Source: Rahnella bruchi (GTDB lineage: Bacteria > Pseudomonadota > Gammaproteobacteria > Enterobacterales > Enterobacteriaceae). Taken from it: a DNA stretch of 64,000 bases. The translations under genes and the position numbers were made by a program. The notes below the pieces were generated by a model that saw only the letters and a program-made list of their open reading frames with translations, did no database searches and was not told where the DNA came from. This document shows, in pieces, positions 35,095 through 44,348 of this stretch (the first letter of the stretch is position 1; every line of letters starts with the position of its first letter). Location of the stretch: the NCBI RefSeq assembly GCF_003614975.1, contig NZ_QZWI01000004.1, positions 186,001 to 250,000 of the forward strand. Reading direction: 5' to 3'.

Positions 35095-36120
35095 TTATGC
35101 GGATTCTTTTTTGCCGGGAAACAGCAAACTGGCAATAATGCCCAGCGCCAGAACGCCCAGCACCACGTAAAGGCTGGCTAATGCGCTGATTTCAATCCCG
35201 TGATGCCACAGATGATTGCTGGAGTTCAGTGCCAGTTTTGCTGCTACAAAAAATAGCAGGAAAATCACGGACTTCTCAAGGTGTACCAGATACTTACGCA
35301 ATGCCTCGAGCACGAAATACATTGTTCGTAAACCGAGTACAGCAAACATCATCGCGGAATATACAATCAGCGGCTCGCGGCTGACCGCAATCACTGCGGG
35401 TACGCTGTCGAATGCGAACATCAGGTCAGAAATCTCTACCACGGCAATACACAACAGCAACGGCGTCGCATAACGCACGCCCTTTTTTACCGTAAAGCTG
35501 AAACCCTGATTTTCCGGCTTAGCCAGTTCAGCTTCGACCTGTTCACTGCTGACAAGAAAATACGGGCCGACCAGTTTTGGAAACACCGGGAAGAAGCGGC
35601 GAACCAGTCGGTTGGCAATATGATCTGAGTAGTCATCATTTTCGTCGTCATCATTTCCGGCACGCATCATCAGAATGGCTGTCCACAGAATGACCACGGC
35701 AAACACCATTTCGACCCAGGGTCCGAGCGCCAGCAAACTGGTGCCGATCACCACGAAAATCCCGCGGAATACGATCGCGCCGATCACGCCCCAGTACAGA
35801 ATGCGGTGACGATAGCCGTCAGGCACTTTGAACCAGGCGAAAATCGCCATAATGACAAACAAGTTATCGATGGAAAGCACCTGCTCCAGCGCATAGCCGG
35901 TCAGGAACAGGCTGGCGACTTCTTTGCCATGATGGACATACAAAAATGCGGCAAAACTCAGAGAAACAGCGACCCAGAAGAGAGTCCAGAGAGAGGCGCT
36001 CTTCAGGCCTATGGGCTTGTGACTCCGGTGAGCAAAGATGTCAGTTAACAATGCGGCAACTGCCACGACGACAAAAACAAGGGTTGTTTCAAGCGGAAAA
36101 CCCAGAGAATCAGACTGCAT
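35095..36120 (-). CDS. TerC/Alx-family inner-membrane protein
   Basis: A polytopic membrane protein of 341 residues with about nine helices. Conserved acidic motifs of the family are present: EQVLSIDNLFV and DLMFAFDSVPAV. Alx in E. coli is linked to manganese export and alkaline response, and TerC to tellurium resistance and exoenzyme metalation. Length is nearer the 321-residue Alx group. In E. coli alx is controlled by a long Mn- and pH-responsive leader; no clear yybP-ykoY element is seen upstream here. It shares its upstream region with fnr. Confidence 0.9.
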   Translation of the reverse strand: MQSDSLGFPLETTLVFVVVAVAALLTDIFAHRSHKPIGLKSASLWTLFWVAVSLSFAAFLYVHHGKEVASLFLTGYALEQVLSIDNLFVIMAIFAWFKVPDGYRHRILYWGVIGAIVFRGIFVVIGTSLLALGPWVEMVFAVVILWTAILMMRAGNDDDENDDYSDHIANRLVRRFFPVFPKLVGPYFLVSSEQVEAELAKPENQGFSFTVKKGVRYATPLLLCIAVVEISDLMFAFDSVPAVIAVSREPLIVYSAMMFAVLGLRTMYFVLEALRKYLVHLEKSVIFLLFFVAAKLALNSSNHLWHHGIEISALASLYVVLGVLALGIIASLLFPGKKESA

Positions 36121-36540
36121 GACACCTTTCCTAAAAGTAAACGAATGCTAAACGAATGGCTCATTGTAAGCGGTTGTGACGAGAATGGGTATCAAAGTCG
36201 ATCCGGTTCGGTGTTTATGCCATAATCCTGTGCGGCTTGTTTCAGAGGCAAAATATAGCAAAACGGGCAAAAAAATCTTTCTTAGCCCGCTATAAATTGA
36301 TTCAAGACCTTTATTTTCCCTTTCTGAAATATTGTTCTCACCAATAAATTGATCCAGATTTAAACCTCATTGATTCTCAATTCCACTTTATTGCTTGTGG
36401 AGATCAATTTTTTATTTAAAAAAAACCTTTTAAAAACGGGGTTTTTTAACATTTCGCTCTTTTCGCTCCTTTAAGCTACTTATCACTCAGCCGAAAAGAT
36501 GTTAAAATTGACCCATATCAATATTGCCAGAGTGACTCTT
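36121..36540. promoter_or_regulatory. Divergent control region between TerC gene and fnr
   Basis: An AT-rich 420-bp region. Near the TerC side a compound inverted repeat (TATAG...CGGGC / GCCCG-CTATA, 36254-36294) is present. The fnr side contains the FNR box at 36508-36521. The stretch in between has A- and T-tracts and no gene. Confidence 0.6.
36508..36521. promoter_or_regulatory. fnr: FNR box in the fnr promoter
   Basis: TTGACCCATATCAA matches the FNR consensus TTGAT-N4-ATCAA with one mismatch (C for T at position 5). It lies 20 bp upstream of the fnr start, as in E. coli, where FNR represses its own gene under anaerobiosis. Confidence 0.75.
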
Positions 36541-37296
36541 ATGATCCCGGAAAAGCGTATTATTCGACGTATCCAATCTGGTGGCTGTGCGATCCATTGT
36601 CAGGACTGTAGCATTAGCCAGCTTTGTATTCCTTTCACGCTTAATGAGCATGAACTTGATCAGCTCGATAACATTATCGAAAGGAAAAAGCCGATCCAAA
36701 AAGGTCAGGCATTGTTTAAAGCCGGTGATGAATTGAAATCCCTTTACGCTATCCGTTCCGGGACTATCAAGAGCTATACCATCACCGAACAAGGTGACGA
36801 ACAAATTACCGGTTTCCATCTGGCAGGCGATTTAGTCGGTTTTGATGCTATCGGTGGCTTACAGCATCCGAGCTTCGCTCAGGCGCTGGAAACCTCAATG
36901 GTTTGCGAAATCCCGTTCGAAACTCTGGACGATTTGTCCGGTAAAATGCCGAACCTGCGTCAGCAAATGATGCGTCTGATGAGCGGTGAGATTAAAGGCG
37001 ACCAGGACATGATCCTGTTGCTTTCGAAGAAAAATGCCGAAGAACGTCTGGCTGCATTTATCTATAACCTCTCCCGCCGCTTCGCTCAGCGTGGCTTCTC
37101 TCAGCGCGAATTCCGCCTGACGATGACCCGTGGCGATATCGGTAACTACCTCGGCCTGACTGTGGAAACCATCAGCCGCCTGCTTGGCCGTTTCCAGAAA
37201 TCAGAAATGCTGAGTGTTAAAGGTAAATACATCACAATTGAGAATCATGAAATGCTTTCTCAGTTAGCCGGTCAGTCTGCTCCGGTCTCAGCATAA
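36541..37296 (+). CDS. fnr: Fumarate/nitrate reduction regulator FNR
   Basis: The oxygen-sensing CRP-family regulator, 251 residues. Its [4Fe-4S] ligands Cys20, Cys23, Cys29 and Cys122 are all present ([13 protein letters not shown] and MVCEIP), with Cys16 also conserved. The C-terminal helix-turn-helix recognition segment is [15 protein letters not shown], with the E-x2-S-x2-R contact residues. Start is ATG 36541 ([12 protein letters not shown]) as in E. coli; the region upstream in frame is the promoter. It is followed by a 13-bp hairpin and uspE. Confidence 0.97.
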   Translation: MIPEKRIIRRIQSGGCAIHCQDCSISQLCIPFTLNEHELDQLDNIIERKKPIQKGQALFKAGDELKSLYAIRSGTIKSYTITEQGDEQITGFHLAGDLVGFDAIGGLQHPSFAQALETSMVCEIPFETLDDLSGKMPNLRQQMMRLMSGEIKGDQDMILLLSKKNAEERLAAFIYNLSRRFAQRGFSQREFRLTMTRGDIGNYLGLTVETISRLLGRFQKSEMLSVKGKYITIENHEMLSQLAGQSAPVSA

Positions 37297-37322
37297 TCTG
37301 CCAGGCGCCCGCCTGACAATTA

Positions 37323-37364
37323 TTGAGTCGGATCATCAAGGAATAATTTGTTGATCCGACTCAA
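37323..37364 (+). terminator. Hairpin between fnr and uspE
   Basis: TTGAGTCGGATCA (37323-37335) pairs perfectly with TGATCCGACTCAA (37352-37364) around a 16-nt loop; TTTCTCC follows. It is a plausible fnr terminator, or a site that limits read-through into uspE. Confidence 0.75.
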
Positions 37365-37451
37365 TTTCTCCGCTATCCGATTGCTTAATCTTGGTTTACT
37401 CTGTACTTAATACACTGACCGCCGTTCTCTTACAGGTGTTAAGGAGTCCCC

Positions 37452-38411
37452 ATGGCTAAGTATCAGAATTTACTCGTTGCTATCGACCCCAATCAGGATG
37501 ACCAACCCGCGCTGCGTCGTGCCGTTTATCTGGTGCAACGTAATGGCGGCAGCATCAAAGCCTTTTTGTCGATTTATGATTTCTCTTATGAGATGACCAC
37601 CATGCTTTCGCCGGACGAGCGAATCGGCATGCGACAAAGTGTGATCAGCGAACGGGAAGAATGGATTAAAGAACAGTGTCGTTATTATACCGAAGCGGGT
37701 ATTCCCATCGACGTCAAAGTGGTCTGGCACAACAAACCTTTCGAAGCCATTATTCAGGAAGTGATCGCCGGTAATCATGATTTGCTGTTGAAAATGGCGC
37801 ATCAGCACGACCGTCTTGAATCCGTGATTTTCACACCGACCGACTGGAATTTACTGCGCAAGTGCCCTTGCCCGGTCTGGATGGTGAAAGACCAGCCGTG
37901 GCCTGAAGGCGGTAAAGCCGTCGTCGCCGTCAACCTTTCCAGCGAAGAACCCTATCACGACCCGCTCAATATCAAACTGGTGAAAGAAACCATCGAACTG
38001 GCCTCTCACGTTAATCAGACGGAAGTCCATCTGGTCGGCGCGTATCCGGTCACACCGATAAATATTGCCATCGAACTGCCCGACTTTGACCCGAGCGTCT
38101 ATAACGATGCTATCCGCGGTCAGCACCTGATTGCGATGAAAGCGTTGCGTCAGAAATTCCAGCTCGACGAAAAATTCACGCACGTGGAAAAAGGCTTGCC
38201 GGAAGAAGTTATTCCTGACCTTGCTGAGCATTTGCAGGCGGGTGTGGTTGTGCTCGGCGCGATTGGCCGCACCGGTCTTTCTGCCGCCTTTTTGGGGAAT
38301 ACGACCGAACAGGTGATCGACCATCTGAAATGCGATTTGCTGGCCATCAAACCGGATGATTTTGAATGTCCGATCACGTCCGATGACGATGAAGATGATG
38401 ACGACGAGTGA
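37452..38411 (+). CDS. uspE: Universal stress protein UspE
   Basis: A cytosolic protein of 319 residues made of two tandem universal-stress (Usp) domains, at about residues 3-145 and 155-305. The second has the nucleotide-binding-like G-X2-G-X9-G(S/T) segment [22 protein letters not shown] run of Asp and Glu closes the protein ([10 protein letters not shown]). E. coli UspE is 316 residues and also lies next to fnr; it affects motility, adhesion and stress survival. ATG 37452 has AAGGAG 6 nt upstream. Confidence 0.95.
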   Translation: MAKYQNLLVAIDPNQDDQPALRRAVYLVQRNGGSIKAFLSIYDFSYEMTTMLSPDERIGMRQSVISEREEWIKEQCRYYTEAGIPIDVKVVWHNKPFEAIIQEVIAGNHDLLLKMAHQHDRLESVIFTPTDWNLLRKCPCPVWMVKDQPWPEGGKAVVAVNLSSEEPYHDPLNIKLVKETIELASHVNQTEVHLVGAYPVTPINIAIELPDFDPSVYNDAIRGQHLIAMKALRQKFQLDEKFTHVEKGLPEEVIPDLAEHLQAGVVVLGAIGRTGLSAAFLGNTTEQVIDHLKCDLLAIKPDDFECPITSDDDEDDDDE

Positions 38412-38446
38412 TCTTCTGAACACAATCATTGAGTAGCGCACAAAAG

Positions 38447-38474
38447 AAAGGCCAGTCAACTGACTGGCCTTTTA
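38447..38474. terminator. Bidirectional terminator between uspE and pntB
   Basis: AAAGGCCAGT and ACTGGCCTTT with a 6-nt loop and a T-run on the plus side and A residues upstream. Both convergent genes can use it. Confidence 0.88.
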
Positions 38475-38490
38475 CATTACGGCTCAGGAA

Positions 38491-39882
38491 TTACAGAGCG
38501 CGCAGGATTTTCTCAACGCTTTCTTTGGCATCACCAAACAGCATCTGAGTGTTTTCTTTGAAGAACAGCGGGTTCTGCACACCGGCATAACCGGTATTCA
38601 TTGAACGCTTAAAGACGATCACGTTCTGCGCTTTCCACACTTCCAGCACCGGCATACCGGCGATTGGACTGCGTGGATCTTCCTGTGCTGCCGGGTTCAC
38701 GGTGTCATTGGCACCGATAACCAATACAACATCGGTATCCTTGAAATCGTCATTGATTTCATCCATTTCCAGCACGATGTCATAAGGCACTTTCGCCTCA
38801 GCCAGCAGTACGTTCATATGGCCAGGTAAACGCCCTGCTACAGGGTGAATGCCGAAGCGAACCTTGATGCCTTTGGCGCGCAGTTTGGCGGTAATATCGT
38901 GAACCGGATACTGTGCCTGAGCCACTGCCATGCCGTAGCCTGGGGTGATGATCACTGAGCTGGCGTTTTTCAGCAGTTCTGCCACGTCTTCGGCGCTCGC
39001 TTCGTGATACTCGCCCATTTCTTCAGCGTCACCGGTAGAAGAACCGTCGGTACCGAAACCACCGGCAATCACGCTGATAAACGAGCGGTTCATCGCTTTA
39101 CACATGATGTAAGACAGAATCGCACCCGAAGAACCAACCAGCGCACCGGTCACGATAAGCAGATCGTTGCTGAGCATAAAGCCCGCCGCCGCCGCTGCCC
39201 AACCGGAATACGAGTTAAGCATCGACACCACAACCGGCATATCCGCCCCACCGATGGAAGACACCAGATGCCAGCCAAACGCCAGAGCAATCACGGCCAT
39301 GATCAGCAGCGCAACAACCTGTAGGCCGACGCTTTCAGTGCGGACAAATGTCACCATCAGCAGGAAAGAAACGACCAGTGCCGCCAGATTCAGCTTATGA
39401 CGATGTGGCAATGCCAGCGGTTTGGAAGAAATAATCCCGCGCAGTTTACCAAATGCCACAATCGAACCGGTGAAGGTCACAGCACCGATGAAGATACCGA
39501 GGAATACCTCGGTCAGATGGATGTTTTCCATCACCCCTTCCATCGGCACAGCACCGTGATCCAGATAGCTGTTAAAGCCCACCAGAACCGCTGCCAGACC
39601 CACGAAGCTGTGCAGGATGGCAACCAGCTCAGGCATTTCAGTCATTTCGACTTTACGTGCCAGATAAACACCAATCGCACCGCCGATCACCATGGCTACA
39701 ATGATCCAGCCAACGTTACCGGAGTCAGGCCCGAGAATGGTCGCGATTAACGCGATAGCCATCCCGGTGACGCCGAAAATGTTACCCTGCTTGGATGTTT
39801 CATGTTTTGACAGCCCGGCAAGGCTGCAAATAAACAGAATAGCGGCAACAATATATGCTGCTGTAACTAAACCCCCAGACAT
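38491..39882 (-). CDS. pntB: NAD(P) transhydrogenase subunit beta
   Basis: The beta subunit (463 residues, E. coli 462) of the membrane-bound proton-translocating transhydrogenase. It has about nine transmembrane helices followed by the NADP-binding dIII domain, whose motifs [31 protein letters not shown] and [15 protein letters not shown] are intact. Together with PntA it uses the proton gradient to make NADPH from NADH. It is preceded by pntA (9-bp gap) in one operon. Confidence 0.97.
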   Translation of the reverse strand: MSGGLVTAAYIVAAILFICSLAGLSKHETSKQGNIFGVTGMAIALIATILGPDSGNVGWIIVAMVIGGAIGVYLARKVEMTEMPELVAILHSFVGLAAVLVGFNSYLDHGAVPMEGVMENIHLTEVFLGIFIGAVTFTGSIVAFGKLRGIISSKPLALPHRHKLNLAALVVSFLLMVTFVRTESVGLQVVALLIMAVIALAFGWHLVSSIGGADMPVVVSMLNSYSGWAAAAAGFMLSNDLLIVTGALVGSSGAILSYIMCKAMNRSFISVIAGGFGTDGSSTGDAEEMGEYHEASAEDVAELLKNASSVIITPGYGMAVAQAQYPVHDITAKLRAKGIKVRFGIHPVAGRLPGHMNVLLAEAKVPYDIVLEMDEINDDFKDTDVVLVIGANDTVNPAAQEDPRSPIAGMPVLEVWKAQNVIVFKRSMNTGYAGVQNPLFFKENTQMLFGDAKESVEKILRAL

Positions 39883-39891
39883 ATATTCCCC

Positions 39892-41421
39892 TTAGTTCTT
39901 ACGAAACATCTTCAGCATGCGCTGAGTGACGGTGAATCCGCCGAAAATATTGATACTGGCAATCAGCACGGCAATGAAAGACAGGAAGCTGACCCATCCG
40001 CCATGACCAATTTGCAGTACGGCACCGACCACAATGATCCCTGAAATGGCGTTCGTTACCGACATCAGCGGGGTATGCAGCGCATGGCTGACATTCCACA
40101 CTACGTAATAACCGACCACACAGGACAGCGCAAACACCGTGAAGTGAGAGAGGAATTCTTTCGGTGCCACGTTCGCCAACCAGCCAAACAGCACGATGGC
40201 CACGGCCATAATGATGAATTTGGTCCAGGGAGAGACCGGTTTGGCTTCAACTTTAGCCACAGGTTCTGCCGCTTTGGCTGCCTGAGGTTGAGCAGATACC
40301 TGAATCGGCGGAGCCGGCCAGGTGACTTCCCCCGCTTTTACTACCGTCACACCGCGTACAACGGTATCTTCAAAATCGATTTCGATTTCGCCGTTTTTCT
40401 CTTTGCACAGTAATTTCAGCAGATTAACCAGGTTGGTACCGTACAGCTGGGAAGACTGCGTCGGCAGACGGCTTGGCAAATCGGTATATCCGATAATTTT
40501 CACGCCATTTTCGGTCGTGGTAATCTGATCAGCCACTGTCAGTTCACAGTTACCGCCCGTTTGTGCCGCCAGATCGACGATTACACTGCCCGGTTTCATC
40601 GAGGCGACCATCTCTTGGGTGATGAGCTTCGGTGCCGGACGTCCGGGGATAAGCGCGGTAGTTACGATGATATCCACTTCTTCGGCCTGGGCTGCGAACA
40701 GCGCCATTTCCGCTTTAATGAAGGCTTCGGACATCACTTTAGCGTAGCCGTCACCACTGCCCGCTTCTTCTTCGAAGTCCAGTTCAAGGAACTCCGCACC
40801 CATACTTTGTACCTGCTCCTTCACTTCAGGACGGGTATCAAAAGCGCGGACGATAGCACCGAGACTGCCTGCTGCGCCGATGGCAGCCAGGCCAGCAACA
40901 CCGGCACCGATAATCATGACTTTTGCCGGCGGCACTTTACCCGCAGCAGTGATCTGCCCGGTGAAGAAACGACCAAATTCATGGGCGGCTTCCACAATCG
41001 CGCGATAACCGGCGATGTTAGCCATTGAGCTCAGGGCATCCAGAGATTGTGCGCGGGAAATGCGTGGCACAGAATCCATTGCCATTGCCGTCACCTGACG
41101 GTCAGCCAGTTTTTGGATCAGCTCAGGATTTTGCGCAGGCCAGATGAAACTGACCAGCGTAGTGCCTGCCTGTAATTTATCGATTTCACCGTTTTCAGGC
41201 GCATTCACCTTTAAAACGATATCTGATTGCCATACATCATCGCCGCTGACGACAGATGCACCCGCCAGTTCATAAGCTGCATCGTCAAAGCTGGCTAATT
41301 TACCGGCTCCTTGTTCGATAGCGACCGTAAAGCCCAGTTTAAGCAGCTGCTCCACCGTTTTCGGCGTGGCTGCAACCCTGGCTTCATTGGTCAACCGCTC
41401 TCTTGGTACACCAATACGCAT
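39892..41421 (-). CDS. pntA: NAD(P) transhydrogenase subunit alpha
   Basis: The alpha subunit, 509 residues (E. coli 510). The N-terminal NAD-binding dI domain starts [20 protein letters not shown] and has [18 protein letters not shown] (dinucleotide fold), [15 protein letters not shown] and [10 protein letters not shown] linker leads into four C-terminal transmembrane helices. The ATG at 41421 fits the family N-terminus and has AAGGGAA upstream; an in-frame extension to 41466 is not supported. First gene of pntAB, divergent from ydgH. Confidence 0.96.
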   Translation of the reverse strand: MRIGVPRERLTNEARVAATPKTVEQLLKLGFTVAIEQGAGKLASFDDAAYELAGASVVSGDDVWQSDIVLKVNAPENGEIDKLQAGTTLVSFIWPAQNPELIQKLADRQVTAMAMDSVPRISRAQSLDALSSMANIAGYRAIVEAAHEFGRFFTGQITAAGKVPPAKVMIIGAGVAGLAAIGAAGSLGAIVRAFDTRPEVKEQVQSMGAEFLELDFEEEAGSGDGYAKVMSEAFIKAEMALFAAQAEEVDIIVTTALIPGRPAPKLITQEMVASMKPGSVIVDLAAQTGGNCELTVADQITTTENGVKIIGYTDLPSRLPTQSSQLYGTNLVNLLKLLCKEKNGEIEIDFEDTVVRGVTVVKAGEVTWPAPPIQVSAQPQAAKAAEPVAKVEAKPVSPWTKFIIMAVAIVLFGWLANVAPKEFLSHFTVFALSCVVGYYVVWNVSHALHTPLMSVTNAISGIIVVGAVLQIGHGGWVSFLSFIAVLIASINIFGGFTVTQRMLKMFRKN

Positions 41422-41957
41422 AGTATTCCCTTCACCCTTTTCATTGATGATTTGTGTCATCGTCATAACAATTCAACTTCACGCCTGCCGGTTAATATTA
41501 GCTTCCGGTTTGTATTTTTCAGGCTGCTTATAACCTACTGAATATCTAATCAATAATCTACGTATCACAGCGATAGTCAGACAATTAATAATAAAAAAAT
41601 TGATATGGGCCGCAAACCTGCTGCAAACCTGAGTAAACAGGCCTTTAATCCACCTGATAACCAGCTATAAACCCGATCTATCACTGAGGATTTACCTACC
41701 ATAACCCGCTCTGGTAGGGCATAAAAGTTAGAAAATAGTGAATAATTAACATTTATTTCACTACTTGGATTATTCAACAAACTTATATAAGTTATGCCTG
41801 GTTTAAAAAGTAGCGGTTATTGTCGATGCCGCTCGCATTATTGCCATAAATTGCTGAGACACTCGGCATTGTTACATGCAATAATCGGCCGCTAACCTGT
41901 TACACATCAAGAATTCAGCACGTTTCAACATTACTGCGCAAGGTGAAAGGATTTTTT
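41422..41957. promoter_or_regulatory. Divergent region between pntAB and ydgH
   Basis: About 535 bp without a credible gene (a 67-codon minus-strand frame at 41577-41780 lacks support). It holds two direct repeats of GCAAACCTG, 11 bp apart (41612-41631), in an otherwise AT-rich stretch. Such a helical-phase repeat can be an activator site. Confidence 0.5.
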
Positions 41958-42911
41958 ATGAAGCTGACAAAAACGATCATCGCATCGGCCCTGTTTTCTG
42001 TTTCTGCGCTGTCGGCTGCACATGCCGCGCAGGAAATTAGCCCGCAGAAAGCTGCAGCCATTAAGCCTTTTGATCGCATTGTTATTACCGGGCGTTTCAA
42101 CACGCTGGGCGATGCGGCTGATGCCGTGTCCCGCCGAGCCGATACGCTGGGTGCAGATTATTTTTATATTCAGGATACCAACAGCTCTAACAATAGCGGT
42201 AACTGGCGTGTAGTTGCAGATATCTATAAAAAAGATGCGCCGGAAGTGAGCAAAGATCCACACTATCGCGTCATTAATGGCGTGGTAGAACTGCCGAAAG
42301 ATGTCGCTTACGGACTCGAGCCTTTTGATACTGTGACTGTCAGCGGTTTCTATCGCAGTCAGCCAGACGTTAACGATGCCATTACGAAAGCGGCGAAAGA
42401 GAAAGGGGCTGACTCCTTCTTCATCGTGCGCCAGATTGATGCCAACAGCGGCGGCAACCAGTACATCACCGCGTTTATTTATAAGAAAGATGCGCCAAAA
42501 CGCGTGGTTCAGTCGCCTGATGCTATCCCTGCTGATTCTGAAGCCGGTAAAGCAGCACTGGCTGCCGGTGGTGCCGCAGCGAAGACAGTTGAAATCCCGG
42601 GCGTGGCGTCTTCCGGCAGTCCAAGCCGTGACGTAGGCCGTTTCTTTGAAACTCAGTCTTCTACCGGTAAACGTTACACTGTCACAGCAACCAACGGCGC
42701 GAAAATTCAGGAAGTGAATGACGTGACCGCTGCCCAGATGGTGCCGTTTGATTCCACGACCTTTACCGGTCACTTCAACAGCACCACGGACGTTTCGCAG
42801 GAAGTGGCGAACCGTGCTGCTGCCAAAGGCGCCAAGTTCTACCACATTACCCGCCAGTGGCAGAACAAAAGCGGTGGCAACCTCACCGTCAGCGCAGACT
42901 TCTTCAAATAA
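41958..42911 (+). CDS. ydgH: Periplasmic triple-DUF1471 protein YdgH
   Basis: A secreted protein of about 317 residues. It has a signal peptide (residues 1 to about 24) and then three YdgH/BhsA/McbA (DUF1471) domains, at about residues 30-95, 105-170 and 250-315, each with an FD(R/T/S) start and a (Y/F)(F/Y/H)I segment. Members respond to stress and affect biofilm; in E. coli the gene also lies next to pntA. The ATG at 41958 with AAAGGA 6 nt upstream is used; the upstream GTG is not. Confidence 0.94.
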   Translation: MKLTKTIIASALFSVSALSAAHAAQEISPQKAAAIKPFDRIVITGRFNTLGDAADAVSRRADTLGADYFYIQDTNSSNNSGNWRVVADIYKKDAPEVSKDPHYRVINGVVELPKDVAYGLEPFDTVTVSGFYRSQPDVNDAITKAAKEKGADSFFIVRQIDANSGGNQYITAFIYKKDAPKRVVQSPDAIPADSEAGKAALAAGGAAAKTVEIPGVASSGSPSRDVGRFFETQSSTGKRYTVTATNGAKIQEVNDVTAAQMVPFDSTTFTGHFNSTTDVSQEVANRAAAKGAKFYHITRQWQNKSGGNLTVSADFFK

Positions 42912-42930
42912 GTCTGAGCCGCAAACAGCA

Positions 42931-42961
42931 AAAAGGCAGCGCTTATGGCTGCCTTTTCTTT
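42931..42961. terminator. Terminator shared by ydgH and the M19 dipeptidase gene
   Basis: AAAAGGCAGC, short loop, GCTGCCTTTT followed by CTTTT. The complementary orientation also gives a stem plus T-run, so it can act both ways. Confidence 0.9.
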
Positions 42962-42985
42962 TGGGATAACCGCCCTTTCAGACGC

Positions 42986-44098
42986 TCATTTTCCCCAGGT
43001 TCTTTCCAGAACATTAATCCAGTTTTTGTAGCAGATTTTCTCCAGCAGCGCCTGACCGTATCCCGCTTTACGCAGTGCTTCTACCAGCACAGGTAAACCG
43101 CGCACGTCCTTCAAAAACGGTGCCATAGACGCCCCGTCAAAATCTGAACCGAAGCCCACGCCGTCTTCGCCCAGATGTTCAACCAGATAATCCACGTGAC
43201 GCACCATGATGTCTGTACCGGTATCGTCGCTGCGTTTGCCGTCTTCGCGCAGAAATGGCACCGCAAAGTTCAGTCCGACAAAACCGCTGCTCTCTTTGAT
43301 TGCGCCGAGCTGTTTATCAGTCAGATTGCGCGACTGCGGACAAATGCTGTAAGCATTGGAATGACTGGCGACCAGCGGCGAATCGCTCAGTTCAGCCACC
43401 TGCCAGAAGCCTTTTTCATTCAGATGAGACAAATCAATCATGATGCGTTTGTGGTTACAGGCTTTGATCAACCGGATACCCGCATCTGTCAGCCCAGGGC
43501 CGGTGTCGGGCGACGTCTGGTATTTGAACGGCACGCCTTCGCCGAAAATGTTTGGGCGACTCCAGACCGGCCCGAGAGAACGCAGCCCCATGCTGTAAAG
43601 CACATCCAGATTATATAAATCCTCATCTATCGCTTCCGCCCCTTCGATATGCATAACCACAGCTAATGCATGGTTATCTATCGACTGTCTGATTTCCTGC
43701 GCGGTACGACAAATTTTCACCTTTCCCTGCGACTGTTCTTCGATTCTGAGCAGGAACGCCATCATGCCAAATGTGACATCACGTGCAAAATCGAAAGAAG
43801 GTGTCGGGGAAAAATCAGGATGCTTTTGAGTACCTTCCGGCAGAAAACGGGTGTCCACAGTACGATCAGGCACGCCTTTTGCTAGATCTACTTCAGGGGC
43901 AGGCACCCAGGCGGCGAAAAGCCCGCCGGCAAAGCCTGCGTCACGACAGCGCGGCAGGTCTAATTGTCCGCTGGCGGGTCCCTGAAGGAATGTCTGTGCA
44001 GGATCCTGACGATGTTCGTTCCAAAGTTGTAGCAAAACATCGTTATGTCCATCAAAAACCGGCATTAATTCTTCAGTTCCGTGCGCTACGTTATTCAT
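42986..44098 (-). CDS. Membrane-dipeptidase (peptidase family M19) homologue
   Basis: A zinc dipeptidase of 370 residues with a TIM barrel. The HxD metal motif appears as FDGHNDVLLQLW, the bridging Glu in VMHIEGAEAI, then IDLSHLNEKGFW and PLVASHSNAYSI (metal His), and a C-terminal GVGFGSDFDGA. This agrees with renal-dipeptidase-type enzymes, which cleave dipeptides and often accept a D-residue at the C-terminal position. There is no signal peptide, so it acts in the cytosol, and it is divergent from a peptide importer. That positions it to split imported dipeptides, including D-containing ones. Start at 44098 has AAGGTAG 9 nt upstream. Confidence 0.87.
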   Translation of the reverse strand: MNNVAHGTEELMPVFDGHNDVLLQLWNEHRQDPAQTFLQGPASGQLDLPRCRDAGFAGGLFAAWVPAPEVDLAKGVPDRTVDTRFLPEGTQKHPDFSPTPSFDFARDVTFGMMAFLLRIEEQSQGKVKICRTAQEIRQSIDNHALAVVMHIEGAEAIDEDLYNLDVLYSMGLRSLGPVWSRPNIFGEGVPFKYQTSPDTGPGLTDAGIRLIKACNHKRIMIDLSHLNEKGFWQVAELSDSPLVASHSNAYSICPQSRNLTDKQLGAIKESSGFVGLNFAVPFLREDGKRSDDTGTDIMVRHVDYLVEHLGEDGVGFGSDFDGASMAPFLKDVRGLPVLVEALRKAGYGQALLEKICYKNWINVLERTWGK

Positions 44099-44348
44099 AA
44101 AAAAGGTCTACCTTTGATTGAGCATGACTAAGACAACGGAGATTTGTTCAGCCAGGGTGCACTCACAGTGTGAAATTGCACCAGGAGAGAACAAGCACAG
44201 GACGCTTCACATTAGTTTTTTCGATATGAAGCGTCGGGTTGTGTAAAGCAACGGTTTTTCATTTAAGCCAGTTGCCCGGAGTTAAGTCAAGGGTTGGCCA
44301 ATGTGATTTTTAATTTTACTTTTATATATCAACACGATGGGAGTAGTT
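44099..44348. promoter_or_regulatory. Divergent control region of the peptide-use locus, with nested palindromes
   Basis: A 250-bp region holding three symmetric elements. GGTGCA (44156-44161) pairs with TGCACC (44177-44182). Inside it lies the perfect palindrome TCACAGTGTGA (44163-44173). GACGCTTCA (44201-44209) pairs with TGAAGCGTC (44227-44235) around a 17-nt spacer. Together they suggest a multi-part operator controlling both divergent units. Confidence 0.65.

Noticed and set aside
36121-36540. yybP-ykoY manganese riboswitch upstream of the TerC gene
   Set aside because: The characteristic conserved stretches could not be found by eye on the minus strand; a covariance-model search would be needed.
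41577-41780. A 67-codon minus-strand frame upstream of pntA
   Set aside because: No ribosome-binding site, no family, AT-rich control region.
41931-42845. A 304-codon minus-strand frame across ydgH
   Set aside because: Same reason: it is the complement of the triple-domain ydgH gene and has no domain of its own.
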